From: Longimycelium tulufanense
GTDB lineage: Bacteria > Actinomycetota > Actinomycetes > Mycobacteriales > Pseudonocardiaceae
Length of the DNA stretch: 64,000 bases
Assembly: GCF_014645795.1 (NCBI RefSeq)
Contig: NZ_BMMK01000013.1
Coordinates: 102,867 to 166,866, forward strand
Direction: 5' to 3'
Position 1 is the stretch's first letter, and each line of letters starts with the position of its first letter. The notes beneath the pieces were generated by a model. That model searched no databases and was not told the DNA's origin. It saw nothing but the letters and a program-made list of their open reading frames with translations. Both the position numbers and the translations under genes were made by a program. Positions 45,095 to 54,198 of the stretch are shown here, in pieces.

Positions 45095-45224
45095 AAAGGC
45101 ACCGCAGCTGAGTGCACTGACCTGCCCCACCAGCTCGTCAGGTCCTGCCGTGATGCGCGGCCCGGCAGGTCCCGGCGCCGTGCGGTCGGCTTCCGATGCC
45201 CACCGCACGGCACCGGGCTCGGGA

Positions 45225-45785
45225 TCACAGGTACTGGCCGAGGCTGTGGCCGTGGCCACTTTCCTGCTGGCCCGAGCCGGGCGGCAACGCGCCGCGGCGC
45301 ATCTGCTCCAGCTGCACCCGCGCCGCCATCTGCTGCGCGAACAACGCAGTCTGGATGCCGTGGAACAGCCCCTCCAGCCAGCCGACCAGCTGCGCCTGGG
45401 CGACCCGCAGCTCCGACTCCGAGGGCGTGGAGTCGTCGGTGAACGGCAAGGTCAGCCGCTCCAGCTCCTCGCGCAGCTCCGGCGCCAGCCCCTGCTCCAG
45501 CTCGCGGATTGACGAGTGGTGGATCTCGCGCAGCCGGTTCCGGCTCGCCTCGTCCAGCGGCGCGTGCCGGACCTCCTCGAGCAACTGCTTGATCATGGTG
45601 CCGATCCGCATCACCTTGGCCGGTTGCTCGACCAGGTCCGACACGTCCCCGCCCTCGCCCTGCTCGGCCGACTCGTCGCCGCTGGGGATGCGCGCGGTGC
45701 CGATCGGGGCGCCGTCCGGACCCACCACGACCACGTGCTGCTCCGGCTCGCGCCCGGCCGCGCCCTCCCCGGCCCGGTCCATGTC
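45225..45785 (-). CDS. bpa: Bacterial proteasome activator Bpa
   Basis: A 186-residue protein almost identical in pattern to mycobacterial Bpa/PafE (Rv3780): SDLVEQPAKVMRIGTMIKQL, APLDEASRNRLREIH, QAQLVGWLEGLFHGIQTALF and the C-terminal GQYL, the HbYX-like tail that opens the 20S proteasome gate. It forms an ATP-independent ring that feeds unfolded proteins to the proteasome. Start 45785 has AGGA seven bases upstream; ATG 45809 is also possible but its ribosome site is too close. In mycobacteria bpa adjoins the galactan genes; here about 13 kb separates them. Confidence 0.94.
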   Translation of the reverse strand, partial: DMDRAGEGAAGREPEQHVVVVGPDGAPIGTARIPSGDESAEQGEGGDVSDLVEQPAKVMRIGTMIKQLLEEVRHAPLDEASRNRLREIHHSSIRELEQGLAPELREELERLTLPFTDDSTPSESELRVAQAQLVGWLEGLFHGIQTALFAQQMAARVQLEQMRRGALPPGSGQQESGHGHSLGQYL

Positions 45786-45923
45786 TCGATCCTGGCCTGC
45801 TCCGTTCATACCTCCATCCTGGCCTGCCCGGGCCGGGTATGGCGAACCACCCCGGACCTCGGCGGAGCGCAACCGGACGCCCCGCGCGTCACGAGGCTTG
45901 GCGTCCTCCGTACGGTGTCAGCC

Positions 45924-47123
45924 ATGGCGTTTGACGTCGCTCGGGTACGTGGGTTGTTCCCCGCGCTGGGCGACGGGTGGGTGCACCTGGACGCGCCCGC
46001 GGGTATGCAGGTCCCCGAGCAGGTGGCGACCGCGGTGTCCACGGCGCTGCGCGCGCCCGTCTCCGGACCGGGAGGCATTTTCCCTGCCTCCCAGCGGGCC
46101 GAGGCCATCGTGGACGCCGCCCGCAGAGCCGTCGCCGACCTCGTCGGTGCCGACCCCAACGGGGTCGTACTCGGGCCGAGCAACGCGGTCCTGCTGCAGC
46201 GGCTCGCCGACGCCCTCGGCGACGGCTGGCTCATCGGCGACGAGGTGGTGGTCTCCCGCCTCGACCACCCCGCCAACATCGCGCCCTGGCAACGGGCCGC
46301 GCAGCGCTCCGGCGGCACGGTGCGGTGGGCCGAGATCGACATCGAGACCTGCGAGCTGCCCGCCTGGCAGTACGACGACCTGCTCTCCTCCCGAACCAAA
46401 GTGGTCGCCCTGACCGCCGCCTCCGGCGTCGTCGGCACCCGGCCGGACCTGCGCACCATCACCGACGCCGCCCGCAAGGTGGGCGCGCTGGTCGTGGTCG
46501 ACGCCTCCGCGGCGGCCCCGTTCGTGCCCCTGGACATCGCCGCGATGGGCGCGGATGTGCTCGCCCTGTCCGCCTCCGCCTGGGGCGGCCCCCCGGTGGG
46601 CGCCCTGGTGTTCCGCGACGCCGGAATGGTCGACCGGTTGCCCTCGGTGGCCCTGGAGCCCGGCGCCCGCGGCCCGGAACGCCTCGAGCTCGGCCCGCAC
46701 GCCTACCCGCTGCTGGCCGGGCTGGTGGCCTCCGTCGACTACCTCGCCGAGTTGGACGACACGGCGATCGGCCCACGCCGGGAGCGGCTCGTCACCTCGC
46801 TGGGCTCGGTCAAGGCCTATCAGGCCGGTTTGCTGGCCAACCTGATCAGCGAGCTGCGTGCGCTACGCCACGCGATGGTGATCGGCGACGCGATGCGCCG
46901 GGTACCGGCACTGGCCTTCACCGTCTCCGAGGTGAAGGCTTGGGAGGCCGTCGAGCACCTGGCCGAGCGCGGCGTGTGTGCGTTCTCCGACCCGGGCCAT
47001 CACGGCGTGTTCGCCGCCCTCGGGGTTGGCGAGGTGGGCGGGGCGGTGCGGGTCGGCCTCGCCCACTACACCAACGCCGTCGAAGTCGACCAACTGGTGC
47101 GGGCAGTGGCAGAGCTGGGGTAG
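45924..47123 (+). CDS. Class V aminotransferase-fold protein lacking the PLP lysine
   Basis: A 399-residue fold-type I protein related to cysteine desulfurases and matching the position of Rv3778c next to bpa. Recognisable blocks: LDHPANIAPWQ, LTAASGVVGT and VVVDASAAAPFVPLDIAAMG. The segment where the PLP Schiff-base lysine normally lies (SxHKxxGPxG) reads LSASAWGGPPVGALVF, with no lysine, and the usual pre-Asp Gln/His is also absent. It may bind PLP poorly or have a non-enzymatic role. Divergent from bpa. Confidence 0.85.
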   Translation: MAFDVARVRGLFPALGDGWVHLDAPAGMQVPEQVATAVSTALRAPVSGPGGIFPASQRAEAIVDAARRAVADLVGADPNGVVLGPSNAVLLQRLADALGDGWLIGDEVVVSRLDHPANIAPWQRAAQRSGGTVRWAEIDIETCELPAWQYDDLLSSRTKVVALTAASGVVGTRPDLRTITDAARKVGALVVVDASAAAPFVPLDIAAMGADVLALSASAWGGPPVGALVFRDAGMVDRLPSVALEPGARGPERLELGPHAYPLLAGLVASVDYLAELDDTAIGPRRERLVTSLGSVKAYQAGLLANLISELRALRHAMVIGDAMRRVPALAFTVSEVKAWEAVEHLAERGVCAFSDPGHHGVFAALGVGEVGGAVRVGLAHYTNAVEVDQLVRAVAELG

Positions 47124-47136
47124 TGCGGGAGGCCGG

Positions 47137-47826
47137 GTGGACGACACACTCGCCAGCGTGGTCGCCGATCTCGCCGCGTGGTTGCGGTTGGCGCCCCTGC
47201 TCACCGAGTACCTGCCGTTCCCGGAACGTGCGTTACGCCCGGCCGCCGTCGCGTCCTTCCTCGACGAGGTATTGGTCGGCAACCGCACCGTGCTGCTGGA
47301 GCTTGGCTGCGGACCCTCGACCGTGCTCCTGGCCCGCCTGCTGGACAGACGCGGGTTCGGCAGGCTACTCGCCCTGGAACACGACGAGAAGTGGGCCGCG
47401 TTCGTCGACCTCCAGCTCCGCCGCGAATCACTGCACCACCTGGCCCGGGTCGTGCACGTGCCGCTCGCCCCGCACCCGGCCGCGGTGCTCAACCTGCCCT
47501 GGTACGCACCCCGCCCCGCCCGTGACGAGGTGACCGCCTACGTGGAGCGCTTCGGTCTGGTCGACCTTCTCATGGTGGACGGCCCCGACCTGAGATATGG
47601 GCCAACACTGCCCGGCCTGCCCGCAGCCGACCCCTCCTCCGACCTGGTCCGACAGCCAACGCTGCCGGTGCTCCGCGGAGCACTCGCACCCGGGGCCACC
47701 GTGCTGGTCGACGACGCCGACCGTCCGGGAACCCGTGCCCTGCTCGGCCGGTGGGGCGAGGAGTACGGGCTCACGTTCCACATCAACAAGTCCACCGGCC
47801 TCGCGGCCGCCCAGCTGACGCCGTAG
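47137..47826 (+). CDS. SAM-dependent methyltransferase-like protein
   Basis: A 229-residue Rossmann-fold protein with motif I LLELGCGPSTVLLARLL, an acidic residue after beta-2 (LLALEHDEKWAAF) and an acidic motif DLLMVDGPDLRYG before a C-terminal VLVDDADRPGT. The pattern fits class I methyltransferases of the FkbM/TylF-like metal-dependent set. GTG 47137 follows GGGAGG. It begins 13 bp after the aminotransferase-fold gene, so they are probably co-transcribed. Substrate unknown. Confidence 0.75.
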   Translation: MDDTLASVVADLAAWLRLAPLLTEYLPFPERALRPAAVASFLDEVLVGNRTVLLELGCGPSTVLLARLLDRRGFGRLLALEHDEKWAAFVDLQLRRESLHHLARVVHVPLAPHPAAVLNLPWYAPRPARDEVTAYVERFGLVDLLMVDGPDLRYGPTLPGLPAADPSSDLVRQPTLPVLRGALAPGATVLVDDADRPGTRALLGRWGEEYGLTFHINKSTGLAAAQLTP

Positions 47827-47864
47827 CGCCGAGCTTTCCGCCGACCAAGCGCCCTCGGCCCACC

Positions 47865-47893
47865 CTTCGCCGCACGCCTTGGGTGCGGCGAAG
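47865..47893 (+). terminator. Terminator after the methyltransferase-like gene
   Basis: CTTCGCCGCAC and GTGCGGCGAAG form a perfect 11-bp stem with a 7-base loop, 39 bp after the stop. Confidence 0.7.
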
Positions 47894-48046
47894 CGGACAG
47901 CGGCAGTCAGGCCAGCACGCTGTGTGCCACCCGCACGAAAGGTCGGGGCAGCTGCCGCCTGTCCGGATCCGGCTGTGCCGGAGGCACTCCGCCCAGCAAA
48001 AGGTGCTTCCCGCCCAACCAGCCACTTCCACCTAGGGCGGGGCGTG

Positions 48047-49036
48047 TCAGCTTTCGATCAGCAGGAGAACCTTGCCGAAGATGCCACCCTGCTCCACCAT
48101 CCGGTGCGCGTCCGCTGCCTGCTGGATCGGCAACGTCGCGTGCACCAGCGGGCGGACCTTGCCCTCGGCGATCAGCGGCCACAGTCGCTCCCGGACGTCC
48201 GCCACGATCTCCGCCTTGCTGCTGCGGCCCTCCACCGGCCGGCCACGCAGTCCCGTCGCGGTGATACTCGCCCGTTTCGCCAGCAGCTTCGCCAGGTCCA
48301 GCTCTGCTTTGCGGCCACCCTGCAACCCGATCACTACGAGCCGGCCGTCCGTGGCGAGCACGTCCACGTTGCGGGCCAGATAAGAGGCGCCCATGTTGTC
48401 GAGCACGACATCCGCGCCGTGGCCATCGGTCGCGGCCTTCACCTCGGCCACGAAGTCCTGCTCCCGGTAGTCGACGGCGATGTCCGTGCCCAGCTTCCGG
48501 CAGTCGTCCAGCCGCCCGGCGGAGGCGGTCACCGCAACGGTGGCGCCCAACGCCTTGCCGACCTGGATGGCGTGCGTGCCCACGCCACCGGAGCCCCCGT
48601 GCACGAGGAACACGTCACCGGCCCGCAGCCCGGCGGTCATCACCACGTTCGACCACACCGTGCACGCCACCTCGGGCAGGCACGCGGCGGTGGCGAGGGC
48701 CACGCCCCGCGGCACCGGAAGCAGCTGTGCCGCCGGCACCGCGACCCGCTCGGCGTAGCCGCCGCCGGCGAGCAGCGCACACACCTCGTCCCCGACCTTC
48801 CAACCGGTCACGCCCGGGCCGATCGCGGCGATCCGGCCGGAGCACTCCAGCCCCAACACCTTGGACGCACCCGGCGGTGGTGGGTAGAAGCCCTGCCGCT
48901 GCAGGAGGTCGGCACGATTGACCGCGGTCGCCACGACGTCCACCAGCACCTTGCCCGGTCCCGGAACCGGGTCGGGCAGCGCCGACCAGCGCAGCACCTC
49001 GGGCCCGCCCGGCTCACGCGTCGTGATCGCGTACAT
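48047..49036 (-). CDS. NAD(P)H quinone oxidoreductase, zeta-crystallin type
   Basis: A 329-residue medium-chain reductase. AVNRADLLQRQGFYPPPPGASKVLGLECSG (read in two parts, residues 37-52 and 53-66) and VHGGSGGVGTHAIQVGKALG (cofactor motif) are typical of PIG3/quinone oxidoreductases, which lack catalytic zinc. It corresponds by type and location to Rv3777. Reduces quinones or enones using NADPH. Monocistronic on the minus strand. Confidence 0.9.
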   Translation of the reverse strand: MYAITTREPGGPEVLRWSALPDPVPGPGKVLVDVVATAVNRADLLQRQGFYPPPPGASKVLGLECSGRIAAIGPGVTGWKVGDEVCALLAGGGYAERVAVPAAQLLPVPRGVALATAACLPEVACTVWSNVVMTAGLRAGDVFLVHGGSGGVGTHAIQVGKALGATVAVTASAGRLDDCRKLGTDIAVDYREQDFVAEVKAATDGHGADVVLDNMGASYLARNVDVLATDGRLVVIGLQGGRKAELDLAKLLAKRASITATGLRGRPVEGRSSKAEIVADVRERLWPLIAEGKVRPLVHATLPIQQAADAHRMVEQGGIFGKVLLLIES

Positions 49037-49261
49037 GTGTCGACGCTAGCCGAGCAGTGCACCCGTCCGCAGTGTGGGGCGTCACCGCCGACCCCTGGGG
49101 CTCCGGCGGTTGGGCCGGACGGCCGCGAGCTGGCCTACTCCGGGTGGCACCCGACGATCGGCTCTTGACCCCTTGGTCCATGCAGGTCAGGCTTCGCCCT
49201 CATGTGGCGCCGGCCACCGCGGGGTGGCCGGCGCCGCGCCAGCCGCCAGAGGGGAGCAGAT

Positions 49262-50791
49262 ATGGCAGCAGCCAGACGAATGCTGATGGCCGTGCTGGGG
49301 GTGGCGTCCTGCGCCGCCGTCACCCTGCCGGTCGCGCCGGCCCTGGCCGCGCCCGCCGCCGCGGCGCCGGACGGGCCGGCCCTGGCCAGACAACTCGTCC
49401 GCAAGGTCACCGTGGCGGGGGTGAACCGCCACCTCATCGCCCTGCAACGCATCGCCGACCGGAATGACGGTCGCCGCGCGTCCGCCACGCCCGGCCACGA
49501 GCAGTCCGTGGACTACGTGGCCGGGAAGCTGCGCAGCGCCGGCTTCGACGTGACGGTTCAGGAGTTCCCGTTCACGTTCACCGAGACGATCGCCGAGCGG
49601 CTCACGGTGGACGGCACCGACGTCAAGATCAACCTGATGCGGCACTCGCCCAGCACCCCGGAGGGCGGGCTCACCGCGCCGCTCGCCGTCATCCCGGTGG
49701 ATGACACCCCCGGCTGCGAAGCGGGCGACTTCGCCGGCACCGACGTGCGGGGCAAGATCGTCCTCATCAAGCGCGGGGCCTGCGCCTTCGCGAAGAAGCA
49801 GCAGCTCGCCGCGGATGCGGGCGCGGTCGCGGCGGTGATCTACAACAACGAGGACGGCGAGCTTCACGGCACCCTCGGCGACCCGTCCGCGGGCCGCATC
49901 CCCACCGGCGGTATCAGCAAGGTCGACGGCGAGGCCCTGTCGCAGCGGGCCGGCGCCTCCGCCACCCTCGACCTGCGTGAGCTGTCCGAGGAGCGGACGT
50001 CGAAAAACGTCATCGCCGAGACCAGGACCGGTCGCAAGAACAACGTCGTGATGGCCGGTGCGCACCTGGACAGCGTCACCGAAGGCCCGGGCATCAACGA
50101 CAACGGCACCGGCTCGGCCGTACTCCTGGAGACCGCACTCAAGATGGGTAGCTCGCCCAGGGTGAACAACGCCCTGCGGTTCGCTTGGTGGGGTGCTGAG
50201 GAGTACGGGCTCGTCGGTTCCACCCACTACGTGCGCAACCTCAACTTCGAGCAGCAGCTCGACATCGCGCTGTACCTGAACTTCGACATGGTGGGCTCGC
50301 CGAACGCCGGCTACTTCGTCTACGACGGCGATGATTCCGACCAGGTCGGTGCCGGGCCAGGTCCCTATGGTTCCGCGCAGATCGAGAAGGCGTTCGTCGA
50401 CTACCTCGCTTCCCGCGGTATCGAGACCGAGGGAACGGACTTCAGCGGACGCTCGGACTACGGCGAGTTCATCGCCCAGGGCATCCCGGCCGGCGGCTTG
50501 TTCACCGGTGCCGAGGGCATCAAGACCGAGGCACAGGCGGCCAAGTGGGGCGGCAAGGCGGGCGAGGCCTACGACCCCTGCTACCACCAGAAGTGCGACA
50601 ACCTGGGCAATGTCGACCGTGTGGCACTCGACCGCAACGCGGACGCCATCGCCTTCGTCGCGGCCTCCTACGCGATGGACACCGAGGACGTGAATGGCGT
50701 GCCGCCTCGAGCCAGGCGGGCGGAGACCCGTGCGCTCCAGCAGCGCGCCATGCTGGCCCGGGCCGAAGAACAGCACGGCGAAGCAGCCTGA
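49262..50791 (+). CDS. Secreted M28 zinc aminopeptidase with PA domain
   Basis: A 509-residue exported peptidase. The signal peptide ends near residue 35 (PALAAPAAAAP). A PA domain lies at residues about 130-230 (GKIVLIKRGACAFAKKQQLA). The catalytic domain carries M28 zinc ligands: His268 in GAHLDSV, Asp280 in INDNGTGS, Glu313/314 in WGAEEYGL, Asp342 in NFDMVGS and His in CYHQKCD. It resembles the Streptomyces aminopeptidase/Lpq-type family that removes N-terminal residues from peptides. A strong terminator follows. Confidence 0.92.
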   Translation: MAAARRMLMAVLGVASCAAVTLPVAPALAAPAAAAPDGPALARQLVRKVTVAGVNRHLIALQRIADRNDGRRASATPGHEQSVDYVAGKLRSAGFDVTVQEFPFTFTETIAERLTVDGTDVKINLMRHSPSTPEGGLTAPLAVIPVDDTPGCEAGDFAGTDVRGKIVLIKRGACAFAKKQQLAADAGAVAAVIYNNEDGELHGTLGDPSAGRIPTGGISKVDGEALSQRAGASATLDLRELSEERTSKNVIAETRTGRKNNVVMAGAHLDSVTEGPGINDNGTGSAVLLETALKMGSSPRVNNALRFAWWGAEEYGLVGSTHYVRNLNFEQQLDIALYLNFDMVGSPNAGYFVYDGDDSDQVGAGPGPYGSAQIEKAFVDYLASRGIETEGTDFSGRSDYGEFIAQGIPAGGLFTGAEGIKTEAQAAKWGGKAGEAYDPCYHQKCDNLGNVDRVALDRNADAIAFVAASYAMDTEDVNGVPPRARRAETRALQQRAMLARAEEQHGEAA

Positions 50792-50820
50792 TCGGACCGC
50801 TGTTTGGGTCGCTGTTCGCC

Positions 50821-50864
50821 GGTGAAGGAGGGTCGGCCGCGGGAGCGGCCGACCCTCCTTCACC
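50821..50864 (+). terminator. Strong terminator after M28 peptidase
   Basis: GGTGAAGGAGGGTCGGCCGC and its exact complement form a perfect 20-bp stem with loop GGGA, 30 bp after the stop. Confidence 0.9.
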
Positions 50865-51532
50865 GAGGGGACCTCGCGTCGGGGACCGGGCTACATGTCC
50901 TGCCTCAGTGAGGCGGGACAGGACAAGGTATGGAGCTGCGGTGCCTTGGCGGGCCCAGACATTACGCAGAACTGGCGGGTTTGATCTGGCAACGAGTTGA
51001 TAGGCGGACGAATCGCGTTCTCCGTGGCACGGGCACAGATGGGCTTGTGTACCTACGCTGTGGGAGCCGGCCGGGACACGCGCCGGCTGCCTTGCGGCCC
51101 AAGACCAGCGTGGCCTGGTGGGGCATGCCAGCTTGGGAAACCTCCTGTCGACAGGCAGGCTGTCGATTCGTCAGTCGTTTGCGATGGGCTGGACTCGAAT
51201 CCGTGGCCGCCGCACCCCGATCCGCTCGATGTCGGCGGTCACCTCACCACTTTTCGTTCCTTACCCGGGTGCTCGCAACGCGAGTTCCTGAAGTTTCCTC
51301 CGGTGACGGCGCCTCTCCCCCGGGTACCGGTCGTCTGTCGGACCGGGCCCCGTAGACCTCGACCGAGAGCGGGTGGTCGGCCGCCCTGCTACGGCCAGGC
51401 TTGAGGTGAGGAACCCAGGCTGATCGGCGTGCTGCCTGCGTGTCATGCGGCCGAGACGCACCCCGGCAGAGCGACACACGGAAGAAAGACGCTTGCGGAC
51501 TATGCGGGTACGGTGCCGAACGTGCCGTGACT
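50865..51532. other. Gene-free region, 668 bp
   Basis: Between the M28 terminator and the convergent zinc peptidase. No frame has convincing codon use, and no RNA or repeat is recognised. Confidence 0.4.
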
Positions 51533-52492
51533 TCAGCCGAGGTCTGCCGTTCCGAAGGTGTTGCACTGCGCCGGGTCACCGCTCTTCAGCCCGGTGGTGA
51601 ACCACTTCTGCCGCTGAGTTGAGCTGCCGTGGCTGAACTTGCCCTCGTCCACCCGACCGCTGCCCAGGTTCTTCTGGATGTAGTCGTCGCCGATGCGGGC
51701 TGCCGCGTCGAGCGCCCGGTTCACGTCGTCCTGTGTGATCTCGGTGATCAACGGTTTACCGGACCTGGTCGGTGTCCTGGTGGCGTGGTGTGCCCAGGTT
51801 CCGGCATAGCAGTCGGCTTGCAGCTCCAGCCGCACCGCTCCGGAGGTCGGTCCGGTCTCGCCCGGTCGGACCCGCCGCGACGTGCCCAGCAGTTTCTGCA
51901 CGTGGTGGCCGTACTCGTGTGCCAGGACGTACGCCTCCACGAAGGTGCCGCCTTGTGCCTTGAACCGGCCCTGCAGTTCCGTGAAGAAGCCGAGGTCGAT
52001 GTACACCTCGGTATCGGCGGGGCAGTAGAACGGGCCCACGTCGGAGCTTGCGCCACCGCAGCCGCCGGTGCTCACCGCGCCGGTGAAGAAATTCGTCGGC
52101 GCCTTCTGATAGGTCTTGCCGGACCGGGCGAACTGGTCGCTCCAGTAGTTCTGGATCGAGTTGATGATCGCCACCAATGCGCAGTCCTGGTCCCGGTTGG
52201 CGTCGCGCCCGGTTCGGCACTTCTCCTCGAGCTGACGGTTGTCCGCCTGCTGCCCCGGTGCCAGCTGATCAAGTGCGGTCCCGCCGCCTGGTAGGACAGT
52301 GCCGCCCCCGCCGAGCTGGCCGAGCAGGAAGAAGATCAGCAGCCCGACGATGCCGAGGCCACCGCCGCCGAGCGCCACCCGGCCGCCGACGCCCATCCCA
52401 CCGGCGCCCCGCAGGTCGTCCACCTGCGAGGTGTCGAGCTCTGCGTCCTCGTTGAACCGCACCGCGTCCTCCCGGAAGCGAGACCACTCCAC
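51533..52492 (-). CDS. Neutral zinc metallopeptidase, YpfJ type
   Basis: A 319-residue membrane-anchored protein of the YpfJ/KPN_02809 family (PF04228). FREDAVRFNEDAELDTSQVD starts the conserved cytoplasmic part, one helix (GIVGLLIFFLLGQLGGG) follows, and the extracellular domain has the zinc motif AHEYGHH and a downstream LELQADCYAGTWAHHA with the third ligand Glu. Four Cys residues are conserved. GTG 52492 is the first suitable start; a shorter one at the conserved RFNEDAEL is possible. Function in the family is not settled. Confidence 0.88.
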   Translation of the reverse strand: MEWSRFREDAVRFNEDAELDTSQVDDLRGAGGMGVGGRVALGGGGLGIVGLLIFFLLGQLGGGGTVLPGGGTALDQLAPGQQADNRQLEEKCRTGRDANRDQDCALVAIINSIQNYWSDQFARSGKTYQKAPTNFFTGAVSTGGCGGASSDVGPFYCPADTEVYIDLGFFTELQGRFKAQGGTFVEAYVLAHEYGHHVQKLLGTSRRVRPGETGPTSGAVRLELQADCYAGTWAHHATRTPTRSGKPLITEITQDDVNRALDAAARIGDDYIQKNLGSGRVDEGKFSHGSSTQRQKWFTTGLKSGDPAQCNTFGTADLG

Positions 52493-52596
52493 CGGTAGCC
52501 ATTGGTACCGCGACCCACTCCCGGTGGCGAGGCGCCGGCCTGTCGCATGACCTGACCGGACGGCGCCTCGCCCACTCGGCAGCCGGCTGGCACTCC

Positions 52597-52620
52597 ATGG
52601 TGACGATATGTGGTCACCAT
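52597..52620. promoter_or_regulatory. Perfect dyad, possible operator
   Basis: ATGGTGAC and GTCACCAT are exact complements separated by 8 bases (GATATGTG), about 105 bp upstream of the zinc-peptidase start. It resembles a regulator binding site; the protein is unknown. Confidence 0.4.
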
Positions 52621-53307
52621 ATGGAGTACGCGCACGGCATCCACTCCGCCGTACTCGCCAGCCGTGGTGGTGGCGGTCGTCCGCGGCTTCGCATCTCTGT
52701 CGAGTTTTCAAGCACCGAGCCGGTCGCGCGGCCTGCTGATGGTGGTGTCGACTGTCGTGGGAGTGGTGCATCGGGAGTCTGCGCGGCAGGGCCGCCTCCA
52801 GGCGTCGAAGTGCCTTGTGGGGGCTGTGGTCGCTCACCCCTTGTGGGGTGACTTGGTTGCGCGGTCCTGTGTTCAGTTCGCTACCACGGACGCCAGGGTG
52901 GCCAGCTCCCCGCGGGCGAGCTGGATGTCGTTCGCCTCCCGCCAGCTGCTCGGGACACAAGATTGTCGAGGTCGTCGTCCGGTTACCCGATGTTCATCGG
53001 GACCTCGCCAACGCGTCGGCCCGGCCTGCCACCGTTTGTCCCGGCCGATCCGTGGGTCTTGGTGCGGGGGTCGAGCAGGGCGGCATTCCCGGGGATCCAC
53101 GGATCGTGCCTCGTCGCGGAGGTCTCCTGGATGGCAAAGGCGTGGCCGTCAGCAGGGCGAAGCCATCGTGCGGTACCTGGGCACCGATCGCTGCTGAGCC
53201 CCTGCGTCCGCCGTGGTCGAACCGCCTGTGCGCGGCCGACTGAGCATTGTCTTTCTTGTCCGATGGCCCGCGCGGGCATGTGTACGAGGCAGGTCTGAGC
53301 GATGCCC
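52621..53307. other. Gene-free region
   Basis: No coding frame with normal codon use and no recognisable element. The longer open frames overlap each other on both strands and have no ribosome sites. Confidence 0.4.
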
Positions 53308-53515
53308 TTACCCAGCTGGCTCCGCGGCTTGTGTGGGCACCCGTGGGTCGAGCAGTACCGCCGCAAGCATGAGGACGGCGTTGAGGCGTTCCACGGGCGA
53401 GGTCTCCAGGAGGACCAGCACCCCAAAGGTCGTTGGAACGAGCGAGCCGAGCAGTAGCCGGGCCCAGTGGCGCGAAGCCGACTTCCGGACGGAACAGGTG
53501 AAGTGAGGTCTGCAT
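53308..53515 (-). pseudogene. Broken small membrane-protein gene divergent from marR
   Basis: ATG 53515 has an excellent ribosome site (AAGGAG, six bases) and begins MQTSLHLFRP. A hydrophobic reading, RLLLGSLVPTTFGVLVLLE followed by NAVLMLAAVLL, then appears in a different frame and runs to a stop at 53308. One frameshift near 53490 would join them into a protein of about 68 residues with two membrane segments. It is divergent from the marR gene across a MarR-like operator, the normal layout for a MarR target. Confidence 0.4.
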
Positions 53516-53539
53516 GACAACTCCTTGACGTCGTGTCTC

Positions 53540-53581
53540 TTGACATCAAACTTTCTACCCGTTACCTCCCTCGAGGTCAAG
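53540..53581. promoter_or_regulatory. MarR-type operator region
   Basis: TTGACATCAA (53540-53549) is a dyad of the TTGA..TCAA type; CTTGAC and GGTCAAG also form a longer inverted pair across 53539-53581. It lies between the marR gene and the divergent frame. Confidence 0.5.
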
Positions 53582-53608
53582 AAAAACGACGTGGGGCAAC
53601 ATAGAAGT

Positions 53609-54148
53609 GTGCGCGAACGAGTGAAGGGGCAGCAGAGCCCAGCCGAGGACGCGATCTCCGCGGTCCTGGAGGAGTGGCGACGGGAACGGCCCGACCTGGA
53701 CCCGTCCCCGATGGCCGTGATCGATCGGCTCGGCCGGCTCGCGGTGCTGGTCGACCGCGGCCTGGCCGAACACTTCGCCGGCTACGACCTCAGCGGATGG
53801 GAGTTCGAGGTGCTCGCCTCGCTGCGGCGATCCGGTGAGCCGTTCCGGCTTCCGGTGGGCCGGCTGCAGAACACCATGATGATCAGCTCCGGCACGATGA
53901 CCCACCGCCTGGATCGGCTCGAGCAACGCGGACTGGTGGAGCGCGAACCCGATCCCCACGACCGGCGCGGTGTCCTGGTCCGGCTCACCGAGACCGGACG
54001 CGACCTCGTCGACGCCGTGCTGGGCACCCACGTGGAGCGGGAGAAGCAGCTGCTCGCCGGCCTCGACGAGTCAGATCAACGCCACCTCGCCGATCTCCTC
54101 CAACGCCTTCTCATCCACCTGGGCGACACTCCACGACCGGGTCGCTAA
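53609..54148 (+). CDS. MarR-family transcriptional regulator
   Basis: A 179-residue winged-helix regulator. YDLSGWEFEVLASLRRSGEP, then MMISSGTMTHRLDRLEQRGL is the recognition helix region, and DPHDRRGVLVRLTETG the wing, all typical MarR. GTG 53609 is chosen as the first start past the operator; longer in-frame starts would read through it. Probably autoregulated and controlling the divergent gene at 53308-53515. Ligand unknown, commonly a small phenolic or drug. Confidence 0.9.
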   Translation: MRERVKGQQSPAEDAISAVLEEWRRERPDLDPSPMAVIDRLGRLAVLVDRGLAEHFAGYDLSGWEFEVLASLRRSGEPFRLPVGRLQNTMMISSGTMTHRLDRLEQRGLVEREPDPHDRRGVLVRLTETGRDLVDAVLGTHVEREKQLLAGLDESDQRHLADLLQRLLIHLGDTPRPGR

Positions 54149-54153
54149 AGGAA

Positions 54154-54180
54154 CGGACCCCCGGCACCGCCGGGGGTCCG
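54154..54180. terminator. Bidirectional terminator
   Basis: CGGACCCCCGG and CCGGGGGTCCG form a perfect 11-bp stem with a 5-base loop between the convergent marR and 5'-nucleotidase genes. Confidence 0.78.
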
Positions 54181-54198
54181 CAGACAGCGGCTCCGTGA

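Noticed and set aside
51180..51220. ACTCGAATCC resembling a tRNA T arm
   Set aside because: No acceptor, D or anticodon arm can be folded around it.
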